A program made the translations under genes and the position numbers. Positions 47,566-59,000 of a DNA stretch of 64,000 nt are shown here, one piece after another; position 1 is the first letter of the stretch, and each line of letters begins with the position of its first letter. Source of the DNA: Gnetum montanum (Eukaryota; Streptophyta; Gnetopsida; Gnetales; Gnetaceae); contig MNCI01022727.1 in assembly GCA_015680685.1 (NCBI GenBank), positions 63,499-127,498 on the forward strand. The letters run 5' to 3'. The notes beneath the pieces are model-generated. The model was not told the origin of the DNA, searched no databases, and was given only the letters and a program-made list of their open reading frames with translations.

Positions 47566-48200
47566 TTTATAAAAAAATTATACAAGTTGATAGATGCATA
47601 AAATAATTAATTAATGTTGCCAAGAAATTAGATTTCCATAAGTCATTCCATTATCCTCTAGCAAAATGATTAATTGTTAGCTGCTATTACATGCTTGGTA
47701 AGGATATGCAATTACTAATCACTTTTATTAACTTCAAAAAAAATTATATAGGTTGATAGATGTAAAAAATAATAGATTAATTTTTCCAAGAAATAGAATT
47801 TTCATAGGTTATTCTACTATTGCTAATAAAAAAAGCACAAATTATTCCTGCTACAAAATAATGAATTGTTAGTTTCTATCACATGCTTGTCAAGGATATG
47901 GTATCAATGCTATAAAGTTATGGATGAAATATAATTTTATATGTAAGGTTATGGATTAGTTGTTAGTTCCTAACATGTGCCAACAAAGAATATGTCATTG
48001 GTGCTATGAGGTTATAAGAAAAATAAAGTTTGAAGGTGAGGTTATGAATTAGTTATTAGTTCCTAACACATCCTTACTAAGGATATTCTATTAGTGCTAT
48101 GATTTCTAACATACATGCCTACCAAGGATATGCCATTGATGTTATGAGGTTATGGAAAAAATATAATTCTATATATAATGTTATGTATTGTATGATTAGT
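47566..48200 (+). repeat. Imperfect tandem repeats
   Basis: GTTGATAGATG starts units at 47586 and 47752. Further on, units of about 93 bp carry TTAGTTCCTAACA- and AAGGATATGCCATT-type blocks at about 47867, 47961 and 48054, with a shortened copy near 48100. Confidence 0.65.
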
Positions 48201-48289
48201 AGTTGGCCACTTTGTCAAAATTAACATTAAAGATTTAATATATATTAAAAAGAATGCTAACAAATATGTTTTCTAAGTAGTTTGTAGAG

Positions 48290-49100
48290 AGGACTTCTTC
48301 TACAACCTAGGTTTTCAAAGTTTAGTTGACCTTGATGGTTTCTTATAGAGATATTATAGTAGAAATGTTTTTGATAAGCAATGATATGAACACAATAAAT
48401 ACTAATGCCTCCTATACTATAGTGACTATGAAGGATTCTAAAGATTTTAATTTTTCTTTACTTGATGATTTACATAATCTTTATCAAAATATATCACTTC
48501 TCAATATATCTTTCTATAAACTATTAGATTTATTCACCTGATAAGAGTTTTACATTAGTGATTTAGGCTATTCTTGAAAGTTATAGAATTAAAGTTTTGC
48601 ATACTTTTATGGATTAATGCAATACTTTTATTACTTGGAAATAGAGTGGATTTTGATCCTAATTCTTTTAATTATTTTTAAATTCCATGCTGGATTGAAT
48701 TAGAAAATCTTTCTTGTATTTTTTAAATCATTGAAAGTAACATTATTAGTAATATTTGTACAATCCTCAAAACAACTTTAAAAACATTACTAGATGTTTT
48801 ATAACAAATGTTATTTTCTAGAGATTGATTTACAATAAAGGAAGATATAATTAAGACTCAAGGTAGGTAATCAATATTTTTCCCATAAAATTACATACTA
48901 TAATTTGTAATGATGTTGTAACCATTGTTGTCATGAAGGTCATGTTATCTGAATTTATCCTCTTCTCAATAAAAACGTTATTTAGAAGGAAAGAAATAAT
49001 AATTTCCAAAAAAGATAATAATAGTAATTTTCAACAAGTACAAATGAAACTTTCTTCAATAAGTTCTTAATCTTTTACCAATCCTTTTGAACGTAAAGCT
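48290..49100 (+). pseudogene. LINE ORF1 (gag-like) remnant
   Basis: Readable from about 48300. The open part 48326-48541 is followed by broken frames; then P-C-W-I-E-L near 48690, as in the DUF4283-type region of plant L1 ORF1. A knuckle C-N-H-C-C-H-E-G-H-V-I-stop-I-Y lies near 48905-48950 (C-x2-C-x4-H-x4-C with the last Cys replaced by Tyr). It would bind LINE RNA. Confidence 0.6.
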
Positions 49101-49368
49101 GCTAATAAATTATTTATATCTAAAGAGAATTCTTATTTAGAAAAAAAATACTTTTTAGTAGAACATAACAATGAAAATGTTAATGCAAAAGAACTTCTCT
49201 TAGTTCAATGTAAAGAAAAAAGGCCTATATATAAAGATTTCAATTTAAATACCAATAAGGCATTTCCTTCTTTCTGTACTTCAACAAATGTTCCAATGGA
49301 TTTTTCACCTATTAGTCATATACATTATGAGACAAATGCTAAGCTTAAAAATTTAATGGCAAGGCCAA

Positions 49369-49389
49369 CCCGCCCCCCCCTGCCCCCCC
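49369..49389 (+). repeat. C-rich tract
   Basis: CCCG, then nine C (one T away), TG, then eight C, in a strongly AT-rich setting. On the other strand it gives three G runs. Confidence 0.9.
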
Positions 49390-49499
49390 ATTTCTCAATG
49401 TTAATTTTATCATGGAAAGTTCCATGCCTTTTGATAGGTCCCAACCAAGGATTGTTGAAGAGTGTCATTGAAATTGACATTTATCTGTAGATTTTCTTT

Positions 49500-49910
49500 T
49501 CCTGCAAAAGAGTAAAGTTTTAGGACATGATATTAGTTTTTTTGATAAATGCATCTTTAAAAATCGCATTTTTTACTACTCATGAAGTTACTAAAGGAGG
49601 TGTTGCAATACTAGTTAATAAACTTGGAATAGAAAAGTTGTAAATTTTACCTCTAAAAGACTTGGAAAACTAATTTGGATTAGTTATCATAGTGAAAAAG
49701 GAGACTTTGGACTTTGTAATATTGATGCTTCTAATAATTTAAAAATTGAATAGAGGTTTTAAAATATTTTCTATTTCTACCTAATGTTTCTTGGATTATT
49801 TGAGGTGATTTCAATATGGTTGAAAGTAATTTAGAAAAACTTGATGGTCTTCCTCTTAATATATCTTCTTAAGAAAAATAAGACTAGTGCAATTTTAAAG
49901 AATTTTTTTT
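49500..49910 (+). pseudogene. LINE AP-endonuclease remnant
   Basis: G-G-V-A-I-L-V-N-K near 49590 and G-D-F-N-M-V-E-S-N near 49811 are the conserved strand and the Asp/Asn active-site motif of the endonuclease fold. Frameshifts lie in between. This domain nicks target DNA. Confidence 0.7.
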
Positions 49911-50447
49911 GCTAATGTAAGCTATTTATTCCCATATTATTCAAATGAGAAAAATTATATTGATATAATTAGTAGCAAGGTAATGGTAACATTTAATATT
50001 GTCTTGATAGGTTTTACATCTCAAATGTTTTTCCTAGAAACCTACAAGTAAATTAGAAGTTAACACAAATGCTACTTTCTCAGATAATTTTTTTATCATT
50101 ATGTTCATCTTCTAAGTTAATTCCTCCTTGTTTAAAAAGTAGGATATTTTTCTTATGAATGCTAATATGTTTACAAGATGTAGTAGGGAAAGTATTTTAA
50201 AGTCTCCATGGAATGCAAAAAGAAAAAGAAACAAAAAACCTATTGGTTATATTTGTTGGATTGATTGGTGACATTGAACCACTTGTAGAGTCAAAAATTA
50301 TGTAATATGGTTTGGAAAGTAATTTACTAAGCCAAAGAATCAAGATAAAGAAGAGTTTAGAAATTTCTCAAGAAAATGCAAATTATTTTAGACTAGAATC
50401 CATTTCATTTTAAAACATAAAAAGCATTGGTTAAAGCTCATGCTAAA

Positions 50448-51286
50448 TGATAAATCATGTTTTTACTCATGCTTTGTCATTAGGTATCCGATGTCGAAGC
50501 CTTGACATCAGGTATCTAATGTTGGAGCCTCAACGTCGGGTATTTGATGTCGTGGGGTATACACTAGCCTATAAATATAGCAATTGGGATCACAATTTTG
50601 AGTTAGTTTTTCATAGTTTCTTTTATCAGAGTAGCGAAGCTCTTACAATTTGTTTTCTCTAGAGTTAGAATATTTTTTGAGTGTCCACAGCAAGAGTTTA
50701 AGTGTGTAAAAATCCTTGTTTGAACATTAATGTACTTGAGTGCAACAGTATGATGAGAATAAAAATGAACTCTTTTAATAATCTTTGCAGCATTGGAATA
50801 TATTAATGTTTCCTTTAATGCACTTTACTTTAATGCATTTTAATTAACCAATTAATTTCTAGTTGTTAATGAACATAGGCACGACCACTTCAAACATACA
50901 TATAGTGCTTGGTAACCCAGCAATGGTTAACATTTGGTAGCCCAGTAGCACTATATGTGTTCAGGATGTGTCCAGGAAAGTGGGACATGTACTTGTGTTA
51001 GGCTAGCTAGGCAGTAGATGAATTAGATCTTAAATTACTTTACCTTTCATTCTTGTTGTAGGTGATTAAATTTATAAAACATAAAATGAAAAAAATCATA
51101 CACCTCACTTTGGACTAAACCATATGTAACAAAGCTACCACTAGTCCAAGTGAGAAGACAGTGAACTGTGATCAGAGCATAACAATCTAGATACCACAAC
51201 TAGTCCCATCCATGGAATTCAACTGGATCATGTGTGAACATTTGTGATTCATATGGTTGAGTGTAGGGGTACCTCACCACTCATCA
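50448..51286 (+). mobile_element. Solo LTR of the Tat-like family in the LINE
   Basis: 839 bp from TGATAAATCATG to CACTCATCA with exact 5-bp duplications CTAAA at 50443-50447 and 51287-51291. U3 has three diverged units containing GATGTCG or TGACATC. TATAAATA is at 50570, AATAAA at 50758 and the U5 hairpin at 50898-50958. LTR-LTR recombination removed the internal part. Because both ends are certain, this copy fixes the borders of the whole family. Confidence 0.95.
50898..50958 (+). other. U5 hairpin, solo LTR copy
   Basis: Arms ACATATAGTGCT (50898-50909) and AGCACTATATGT (50947-50958) pair perfectly over 12 bp. The loop has TTGGTAACCCAG and TTGGTAGCCCAG. Confidence 0.75.
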
Positions 51287-51339
51287 CTAAACAATGTTAA
51301 AAAAATTTTGAAGCTAAAAGTGTTCCCACTAAAAATAAC

Positions 51340-52360
51340 ATCTTGGATAAAATTGAAGATGAACCTTGCAAGAAGTTTTAAAGTAAAAGGATTGAGTACC
51401 TAAACTAGAATTACTTTATATAAATTATTTTATCATTATAGATTGTGAGGCTATCAATAGGTTTTTAGTAAACCATTTTTCTTCTAAATATTTTAGTAAT
51501 GAAACTTTCAAGGCCTCTAGTATGCTTATTCTTGAGTTTATAATAGAAGCGCATCAAAGTATTCTTGATGTAGAAATTATAGTGGAAGAAATCCAAGCCA
51601 CAAGTTTTAGTTTAGTAGATGAAAAAAAATTTGGATTTCATGGTTTTCTAATTGAGTTTTTTTAAGAAGAATTTGGATATTATTGGAGATGACCTCTTTC
51701 ATGTTTTTCAAAAATCTAGTAAAATGATTTTTCTTGGCAAAAATATTGATAAAGATATGATTTGTCTTCTTTCTAAGAATAGATATCTTCAACATACTAG
51801 TAATTAAAGACCTATTACTCTTCTTATAACACATAAAATTTTGAGCAAAATGCATGGCTTGCTAGATTCAAACATTTATAGAGAATATAAGACCTAAGAA
51901 GATAGGCTTTGCTAAAGATAGATATATGTTAAATGATGTTTTCTAGCTTAGGAAGAAATGTAGTGAGCTTCTAATACTAACTAGGACATTTCTTTTATTA
52001 AGCTAAATTATGCTAAAGCTTATGACATTATTAAATGGAACTTCATGATTACTTATCTCTATAAATTAGAAATTGATGATTATTTAATTCATCTTGTTTA
52101 TACCCTACTCATTGATGCTAATGTTGAAGTTTCTATAAATTTTGATCAGTTCATTATGGTTGTCCTCTAGCTTCATATCTTTTTATTATTGCTACAAACT
52201 TTCTTTCACATAACCTGCATTATGAAATACAAAACAGTATCAGTAAAGAAATTTCAATTGATAATTACAGTATGTAATTGCTTAATATGCACTTTGTAGA
52301 TGATTCTTTTTTTATGATTAACAATACTTTGTAACATATCAACACTACATTAGCTAGAGT
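51340..52360 (+). pseudogene. LINE reverse transcriptase remnant
   Basis: Motifs in order: N-R-Y-L-Q-H/x, R-P-I-T-L-L, H-K-I-L-S-K-M; then F-I/L-L-N-Y-A-K-A-Y-D-I-I-K-W; R-P-L-A-S-Y-L-F-like; and H-F-V-D-D-S-F-F near 52290. The box order and wording are those of L1-clade RT. It is broken by stops and frameshifts, then truncated at 52363 by LTR H. Confidence 0.8.
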
Positions 52361-52363
52361 GGA

Positions 52364-55258
52364 TGTAATACCCTACTAACTAGTCTTAGGCTAGAAATAT
52401 ATAACTTAGATAAAAAAATATAAAAAAATAATTACTTAATAAAAATCAAATGGATGGCAAGAAAATTAAAAAAGGAAAAGTAGTAGAAATCCATAAAATA
52501 GGTACATATGGGCAAGAAAAACATAGAAAATATAAAATATTATATAATATTACAATGACAATATATTCATGCATATAAAACTTAATTTATAAAATAAGAA
52601 AAATAGAATAAAGCCCTATTAGCTAACCCAAAAATCACATTAATAAATACCACAAAATTACAATGAAAATAAATATAGAAATTAGCAAGAAATTCCATGA
52701 TATCAAACTATATCAAATAGGCATTCAACTCTACCAATAGTAAATGCTATTAACTATCAAACTAAAAATTACCAACACTACTTAAATAAATATTCAAAAC
52801 CAACTTAGGCTTGTACCAAAGATAGGAAAAATATAAATATAATCCTCATAGAAAATACATTAATACATAAATTCTATCTGAACATTACAGCGTAGAAACA
52901 AACAATTGATATTAGAAACATGATAATGAAACTAAACTAATAATCCAAAGCTAAGATCTATTTATCAATTTCTTCTTCTAATTCAATCTCATCAAAACTC
53001 ATGAAAACACCTGAAAGGCATAAAAAAATGGAATTAATCCTAAGATTGAGTAGGCTAAATAAGCTATAAAATACTTCCTTATGGGTTTGGTTGGAGGCAT
53101 TAGACAACTAGACAATCAAGCACAAGGGGAGCTGCAACAAAGAGTTAGGATGCAAAAATACATACATAGATTAAAGAAAATAATAATAATCTAATAAATA
53201 ATTAAACTTACAATACTAAAACTTCACCATCATACACTAAGTTCAACAAATAAACCATATGAATAAACATTACTTACTAACCAATGCTACCCACATAAGT
53301 ACCCACCTCATTAATGAGAAATGCTTTGTGCATAATCATTACAAAGATAAATGATATTCATTGGCCAATGCTCCCCATGTAAGTGTCTTGGTTGCCACTA
53401 AGAAATGCTTCCCACATAGACATGCAAAAGTTGTTAGTATTGCTAACCCAGAATTGAATATGAAAAAAAAGATCAAATATAAAATATAAAAATATAATAA
53501 TTCCTTGGTGGTGGGCAGATGAATCCAAAATACTTATGAAGCTAAAAAGATCAAGGACCAAGAATTGTATTATCAAATAAAGGTTTCAAGATATCAAATG
53601 ATAGGTCAAAGTTAAAATACACATTCTAATGATTATCTAAAAAATATAGAAAAATATCAAAAATAAATTTAAAGCTCTAAGACATCATTCTAAGCTAATA
53701 AAAATTCTAAAAAATTATTAGTTATTGTTTCTAGGTTTTCAAGCATTTCAAGAAGTCCTAGATGCTATGTTTTTCTTTTTTCCATTTTCTCAATTTTTCA
53801 TTATCAAGAGGCTAGGTATTTCTTTACAAAAGTTGCTTGATTTTTCATCTCAAAGGTAATGATGTCATCTAAATTTATTTTTTCCTACGTTGAAACCTTG
53901 TAATGGGGTCATAATGGACAAGAGAGAATGCCTCATTATTCACACAATTGAGAAAAAATACATTACCTTCTAGGCTGTTACCATTCAACATCTTTTTGGG
54001 GGTTAAAAATGCAAAAAATAGCTTAAAACCCAAGTTCTATGACCAAACATTTTAGTGAAATGAAAAAAAAGGGAAAACATGATCAAAAGAGATCAAATAC
54101 ATGCCATTCATGATAATAATTCTCATAAATATCCAAAATAATACTATAATATTTAGATCTAAAAATTAGGCATTTCATCAAATAGTTGCTAAACAAACAA
54201 AGATCAACCAAAAACATATGCATTGGAAGAAAAAATACCAAAGTCCATCAAACGGATTAAAAGTATTAAATTACCATAGCTATCTAACAACATTATAGAA
54301 AAAAATTCTCACATTACTAAGATCTCTAACACAGGCTCCAAACCGTAGCAAAGTGGTACATCATCAACAATATTTAAGCACAATCTAAAATAAGATCTAA
54401 AACTATGGCTTACAAATGGCCATATTTTATATCATAGATCTAAATATATCTCCTATTTACTCTAGTAGGGCTTCTCTCTCTAGTTCTATCTCTTAGATGT
54501 TAGTTATGCAAATGGATGATCCCTCATCAAACAGTTGCTAGGCATATATGCTTGTAAGGATAAGGTATTGTTGGGTAAAAAAGGTAATCTAATGGAAAAA
54601 TAAAAACAAAAAGGAATTATAATTCTAAAAATATTTTTAAAATAACTTGCTAACATGGGTTGATGCCTAATGCTAGCCTAATGAGCACTCCTTAATGATA
54701 AGCTTATAACCAATTCTAAGCTCAATTAATTAGAAGGTCTAAGATCAAAACATAACTAATGTAGTAGCTAACATGAGATCCTATAAAAAATAAGCTAAAA
54801 GAAAAATTAAAAACTAAAAACATGTACAAAAATATTAATATATTAAAATAAAAAGTATCCAAGAAAATCATATCATAAATCAAAGCACTATTCTATGTGC
54901 AAATAACCCATTGAGTGGTTGATAACTAGTAACTCAAAACTTTAACAAAAGGAGTTAGTGTGCATAGTACTAAATTAAAAGAAAACCTAAAGTACTAAAA
55001 ATATTAAAATATTTAAACTCCTAAAAATAAAAATAAAACTAAAATTAAATAAAAATAAAAAACAAAACATTAAAATATACTAAAAATAAAACACAATTAA
55101 AAAGAAGATAGCAAAGCACATAGCGTAAATTACCAAAAACATAAGCAACTAAAAGAAAGGTTAATAAAGCATAAGATATAGGATAGAATACAAGACATAA
55201 AGAAGTTAAATCACAAAGATACCAAGGGGTAAAAGTTATCTAAGTTACAAGTATTACA
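52364..55258 (-). mobile_element. Long 3' LTR of chromovirus H
   Basis: 2,895 bp between perfect 8-bp inverted ends TGTAATAC (52364) and GTATTACA (55258). Just beyond the right end a polypyrimidine stretch TTCTTCCTTTCCCTCTCC marks the polypurine tract of a minus-strand element. No coding signal is seen inside; several ORF-length gaps are chance. The left flank is GTGGA, and the matching duplication would be outside the window. Confidence 0.8.
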
Positions 55259-55287
55259 TTCTTCCTTTCCCTCTCCTTTCCCCACCA
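55259..55287 (-). other. Polypurine tract of element H
   Basis: Plus strand TTCTTCCTTTCCCTCTCC and TTTCCCCACC, almost pure pyrimidine, directly next to the LTR start on the minus strand. Confidence 0.8.
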
Positions 55288-55289
55288 CC

Positions 55290-56205
55290 CAACCCCAAAA
55301 AGATTCTTCCTCTTAAAAGATCTCAAGGTGTGAGATATATAGATCTTTCTCCACTTTCCATGTTGCTTCATGAGCTTATCTTCTTTTCCAAATAACCTTT
55401 AACATTAGGATGATCTTACATCTCAATCTTCCCTCCATCATTTCAACAATCTTAACTAGCTGCTCTACAAAACTAACATCTAGCTAAATTTGAAGAGTCT
55501 ACTAATCTATGTTGTTACCAAGATCTACCACATAATTCTACAACATAGGAACATAAAAAACATCATGAATTGATTGCAACTTCTACAAAAGATCAAGTTA
55601 ATAGGAAAATTTTCCACTTTTTTACAAAATAAATAAGGAAGTAATGTAGCGAGGAGCTACTTTCCTTTTTTTTTTTTTTTACCAAATCTTATGATCCCTT
55701 TTAATGACAAAACCTTGAGGAAAACCTAATTACCAATGCCAAACTCTAATGGTAACCTTCTATTTTTAGCATACTTTGCATATCTATCTTAAGCTTTCTG
55801 TAGTCTACCTCTGATAATCTTAATCTATTCTATAGCCTCATCAATGATGCCTATCCTAGTCCTTCATCTATCCTCTATAGAATCCCAACAAAGAGATGCA
55901 TGATAAGGTCTATCATACAATACTTTTTAAGATACTACTTTTACCCTTGCCTAATAACTATTGTTATATGCAAATTATACTAGTGAAATAACTCTATCCC
56001 AATTTTTTTTATAGTCCAAATCACAAGCTTAAAACATATCATCTAGAATCTAATTTGTTCTCTCTATTTGACCATTTGTATAAGGGTAATACATTGAGCT
56101 AAGATTTAGCATAGAGCCCAGTCTCTTTTCAAAATATTTTCAAAATATAGAAGTAAACTTAGGGTCTCTATCAACTACAATATTATTCAAAACTCCATGC
56201 AATGT
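55290..56205 (-). pseudogene. Integrase C-terminus and chromodomain of element H (Tekay/Del-like chromovirus)
   Basis: On the minus strand from 56205 the integrase core reads N-I-V-V-D-R-D-P-K-F-T-S, Y-Y-P-Y-T-N-G-Q-I-E-R-T-N (Asp and Glu retained) and A-Y-N-N-S-Y. Next comes the linker R-R-L-P-L-E-F and S-I-H-D-V-F-Y-V-P-M-L. A chromodomain-like end follows with H-E-A-T-W-K-V-E-K-D near 55345. Chromodomains of this branch steer insertion towards marked chromatin. Stops are frequent. The N-terminal part is displaced by element B at 56206. Confidence 0.8.
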
Positions 56206-57082
56206 TGATGAGTTGTGGATTGGCTACATCAATGAGGCCTCGTCGACTAGGCCCTGTCAAGTGGGTCATGTCGACTAGGCCCCATTGACACAAGGTTTGT
56301 TCTTGCCTATAAATATGTGCCAACCCACCATGTTTAGGCATCATCTTGTCATAGTTGTAGTGAAGCTCTTGCAGTTTTTACATTCAAAAGTTAGAATATT
56401 TTCCTAGGTTCCCATAGCAGGAGTCATTGAGTGTATGGATCTTTATTCAATCACTGTTATACCTAAGCACAATAGTGTGTGTGGAAATAAAGACAAGCTT
56501 CTTGATAAATGTTGCATCATTATGGATAGCTTAAATATTTTATTCATGCATTTAATATTTTTAATTATTTATTCAATGTTCCTTAGTAATTAAGTTAATT
56601 ATATAATTAAGCAAGATAAGCTAAATAACAATTAAGTAAACACATAAGTATGACTGCTTCGAGCATGTATATGATGCTTGGTAATCCTAGTAGTGCTTAA
56701 TGCTAGGTAACCCAGCAACATCATATGTGTTTCGGATGTGTATAGCAAGTGAGACCAAATATTTATGTTAGGACTAGTTAAACAATAGTGATCCCATTAG
56801 ATTAAAGTAGAGATTAAATTACTTTATTATTTATCTTGTTTATTTTAAGCACCAAAATCATAAAATATAAAATGATAAAAATCATGTGCCTCAATTACAC
56901 TTTAATCATACCCTTGAGCTTCACAAGTGTAGTTGGGAAGACAACAAACATTCTCAACACCTAGTTTAGTTCCTAGATAACTAGTGCACTGGAAAACTAT
57001 AGAGTTGGCATAATTTGATTAGATCACATTTGAACACTTTGTGATTTGTATGGTTGAGTATATGGTACCTCATCGCTCATCA
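56206..57082 (+). mobile_element. 5' LTR of Tat-like element B
   Basis: 877 bp from TGATGAGTTGTGG to CGCTCATCA. U3 repeats CGACTAGGCCC-type units as in LTR D. TATAAATA is at 56308, AATAAA at 56486 and the U5 hairpin at 56667-56728. It sits inside the integrase frame of element H. Confidence 0.9.
56667..56728 (+). other. U5 hairpin, copy B
   Basis: Arms GTATATGATGCT (56667-56678) and AACATCATATGT (56717-56728) pair over 12 positions with two G-U and one C-A mismatch. Confidence 0.6.
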
Positions 57083-57102
57083 TTAGCACTATTGTTGGGG
57101 AC
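57083..57102 (+). other. Primer binding site of element B (tRNA-Asp type)
   Basis: TTAGCACTATTGTTGGGGAC against TTGGCGCCGTTGCCGGGGA: all six differences are G to A or C to T. Confidence 0.8.
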
Positions 57103-57239
57103 TTTTTCTATTGAAATATGCACTATCTAGGATTAGTGAACATCATTAACATCATTGAATGAACCATAGGGTCAACATTATTCTCACACATAATATAAGT
57201 ACATAAGCATATCGAAATTTTATTTATTTGAAAAATGTC

Positions 57240-59000
57240 TTCTTCTCATAGGCATGAAGATGCTAAATTGTCAATTTCACAAGAGTGCAAGGTGGTATAT
57301 ACTCATCTAAATGAATATGTGCCTAATTTTACCTTCATCCTACATTAGGATGAATAACTGCAAAGGTGTGATATGGAAGGAAACATTGTAATGCTTCTGA
57401 TTGATCTGTGCTTGTGATGCTTCTTAAAAATCATAAGAAGCTAGAAATCTATGATCTTCAAGAGGAGTACACTATGCATGATTACAACTACCAAGACTAA
57501 TGTCCCATTGAAACAAAATGCTGAAGAGATCGACACCAAGAGAGGCACCATGAAGTTGTGAAGGGGAAATGGTTCACTAATCCCTTCTTCCTATTGAACC
57601 AAGATGATAATAAGGACCCTCTTTCTAGGGACTCTCAACATGAAAATTCTCCACCCCTTGTTACTGGTGATGAGGGTGTGGCCCTGAATCTACACTCCAT
57701 TATCAAAAGTTTAGGTTTAGGCAAAGATGGTAGTTAAGGTAGGAGGTTGGACAAGAATAAAAATGAAAAGAAACCCAATGAACATTATTGTAACAATCGA
57801 AGGGAAGTTGGAAGATACCATGGTGATGGCAGTCCTCCTCCATCTTTAACCTCTTCATCTACATCTCTATGTTCTTCCTCTTCTAGTTTAGAAAAATTCC
57901 ACAAAAGAAACAATTGTGATGAGGGTGAGTAGGGGGACAATAATACTAATCACTAGACCCATAATAATCGAAGGGGTAACATAGGACATCATTGGTGATA
58001 ATGAAATAATGATGATGATGAGCCTTTGTTGGTAACTTGAAGCATTCTTAACATTGCAAAGGTAGTTAAGATCCAAACTAGTTACAGGAAAGATAGTTGG
58101 ATCAAGCTCCTAGACATGAAAAATATCTCAAGATTTGATGGGGGATATAACTCTAATCCATAAAACCATCTACAAGCCTTTCACGATGCCCGTGCCTTAA
58201 AAAACATAGAAAATGATTGGAAAAAATTAAAGCTATTTCTTAGGACACTCATCAAAGAGGCAGAAAGCTGGTACCAATCCTTGCAACCAAAATCCATTCA
58301 TAGATGGAGTACCATTCTAGAACTACTTAATGAAAAATACTAGACATACTCCAGAGTGTCTAATCTAAGAAGGTAAATCCAAGGCTAGAAACAAGGAACC
58401 CATGAACCCTTGGATGCCACCATGGGTAGATATTATTCTCTCTTACATCAATTCCCTAGCCATGGTTATTCTTGAGGAAAAAACTCCACCACATCATAGA
58501 TGGGCTCAGAGCAAAAACCAAAAGAACTCTTGGAGTTTATTCCCAAGAGAGACTATTTGAACTAAGAGCTCATTAGATACAAAGGTTGATAGAGTAGGTA
58601 GAGAAAGAAGAAGGTGAGTTGTGAAAGAGGAAAAGTAAAAAGAAATATAATAGGAATCCATCCATTAGGAAAAGGGAGGTATGATTTTATGATAAGGAGG
58701 AGTCACCACTCAATGAGGTGGTCAACAAGAAAACCTTGCCCATCCAAAAATCTTTTTATAATATTTTGGCAAAGGTTAATAAATTATGAGACTCTTTGGA
58801 TGAAAAATTCCAAACTGCTATGAAAATTACTGAAGAATCCAAAGAGCAAAATAGTGATCATGATCATAGGAGGTGGAAAGAAGCTGAATGTGCCTACCAA
58901 AGAGGTAAGGACAAAGTTGTTGCAGTAGAAGAAGTTGAGGAGATAGACTCTCATGATGATGCTAGGTGTAACATTTGTTAATATAAACATCCTAAGGGAT
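57240..59000 (+). pseudogene. gag region of element B
   Basis: The gag core at 58110-58460 reads I-S-R-F-D-G-G-Y, H-L-Q-A-F-H-D-A-R, A-E-S-W-Y-Q-S-L, H-R-W-S-T-I-L-E-L-L-N-E-K-Y, M-G-R-Y-Y-S-L-L-H, the pattern of the retrotransposon gag domain. Upstream is an Asp/Asn/Ser-rich region (57600-58030). Downstream is a Lys/Glu-rich stretch (58796-58981). Few stops interrupt the core. ORFs on the opposite strand are shadows. Confidence 0.75.

Larger units (their letters stand above)
48290..52363 (+). mobile_element. L1-type LINE, broken, 3' end displaced
   Basis: A plus-strand non-LTR retrotransposon. It has a gag-like ORF1 with a CCHC remnant (near 48910), an AP endonuclease C-terminus (W-I-I-x-G-D-F-N-M-V-E near 49795-49825), then RT from about 51340 with N-Y-A-K-A-Y-D and F-V-D-D-S-F-F near 52295. 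A solo LTR (50448-51286) separates endonuclease and RT. Minus-strand LTR H cuts it off just after the F-V-D-D box. The remaining 3' part is not in the window. Confidence 0.8.

Noticed and set aside
47566-48200. CRISPR-like repeat array
   Set aside because: Units are 90-170 bp, diverged and head to tail without spacers of constant size; a tandem repeat in plant DNA.
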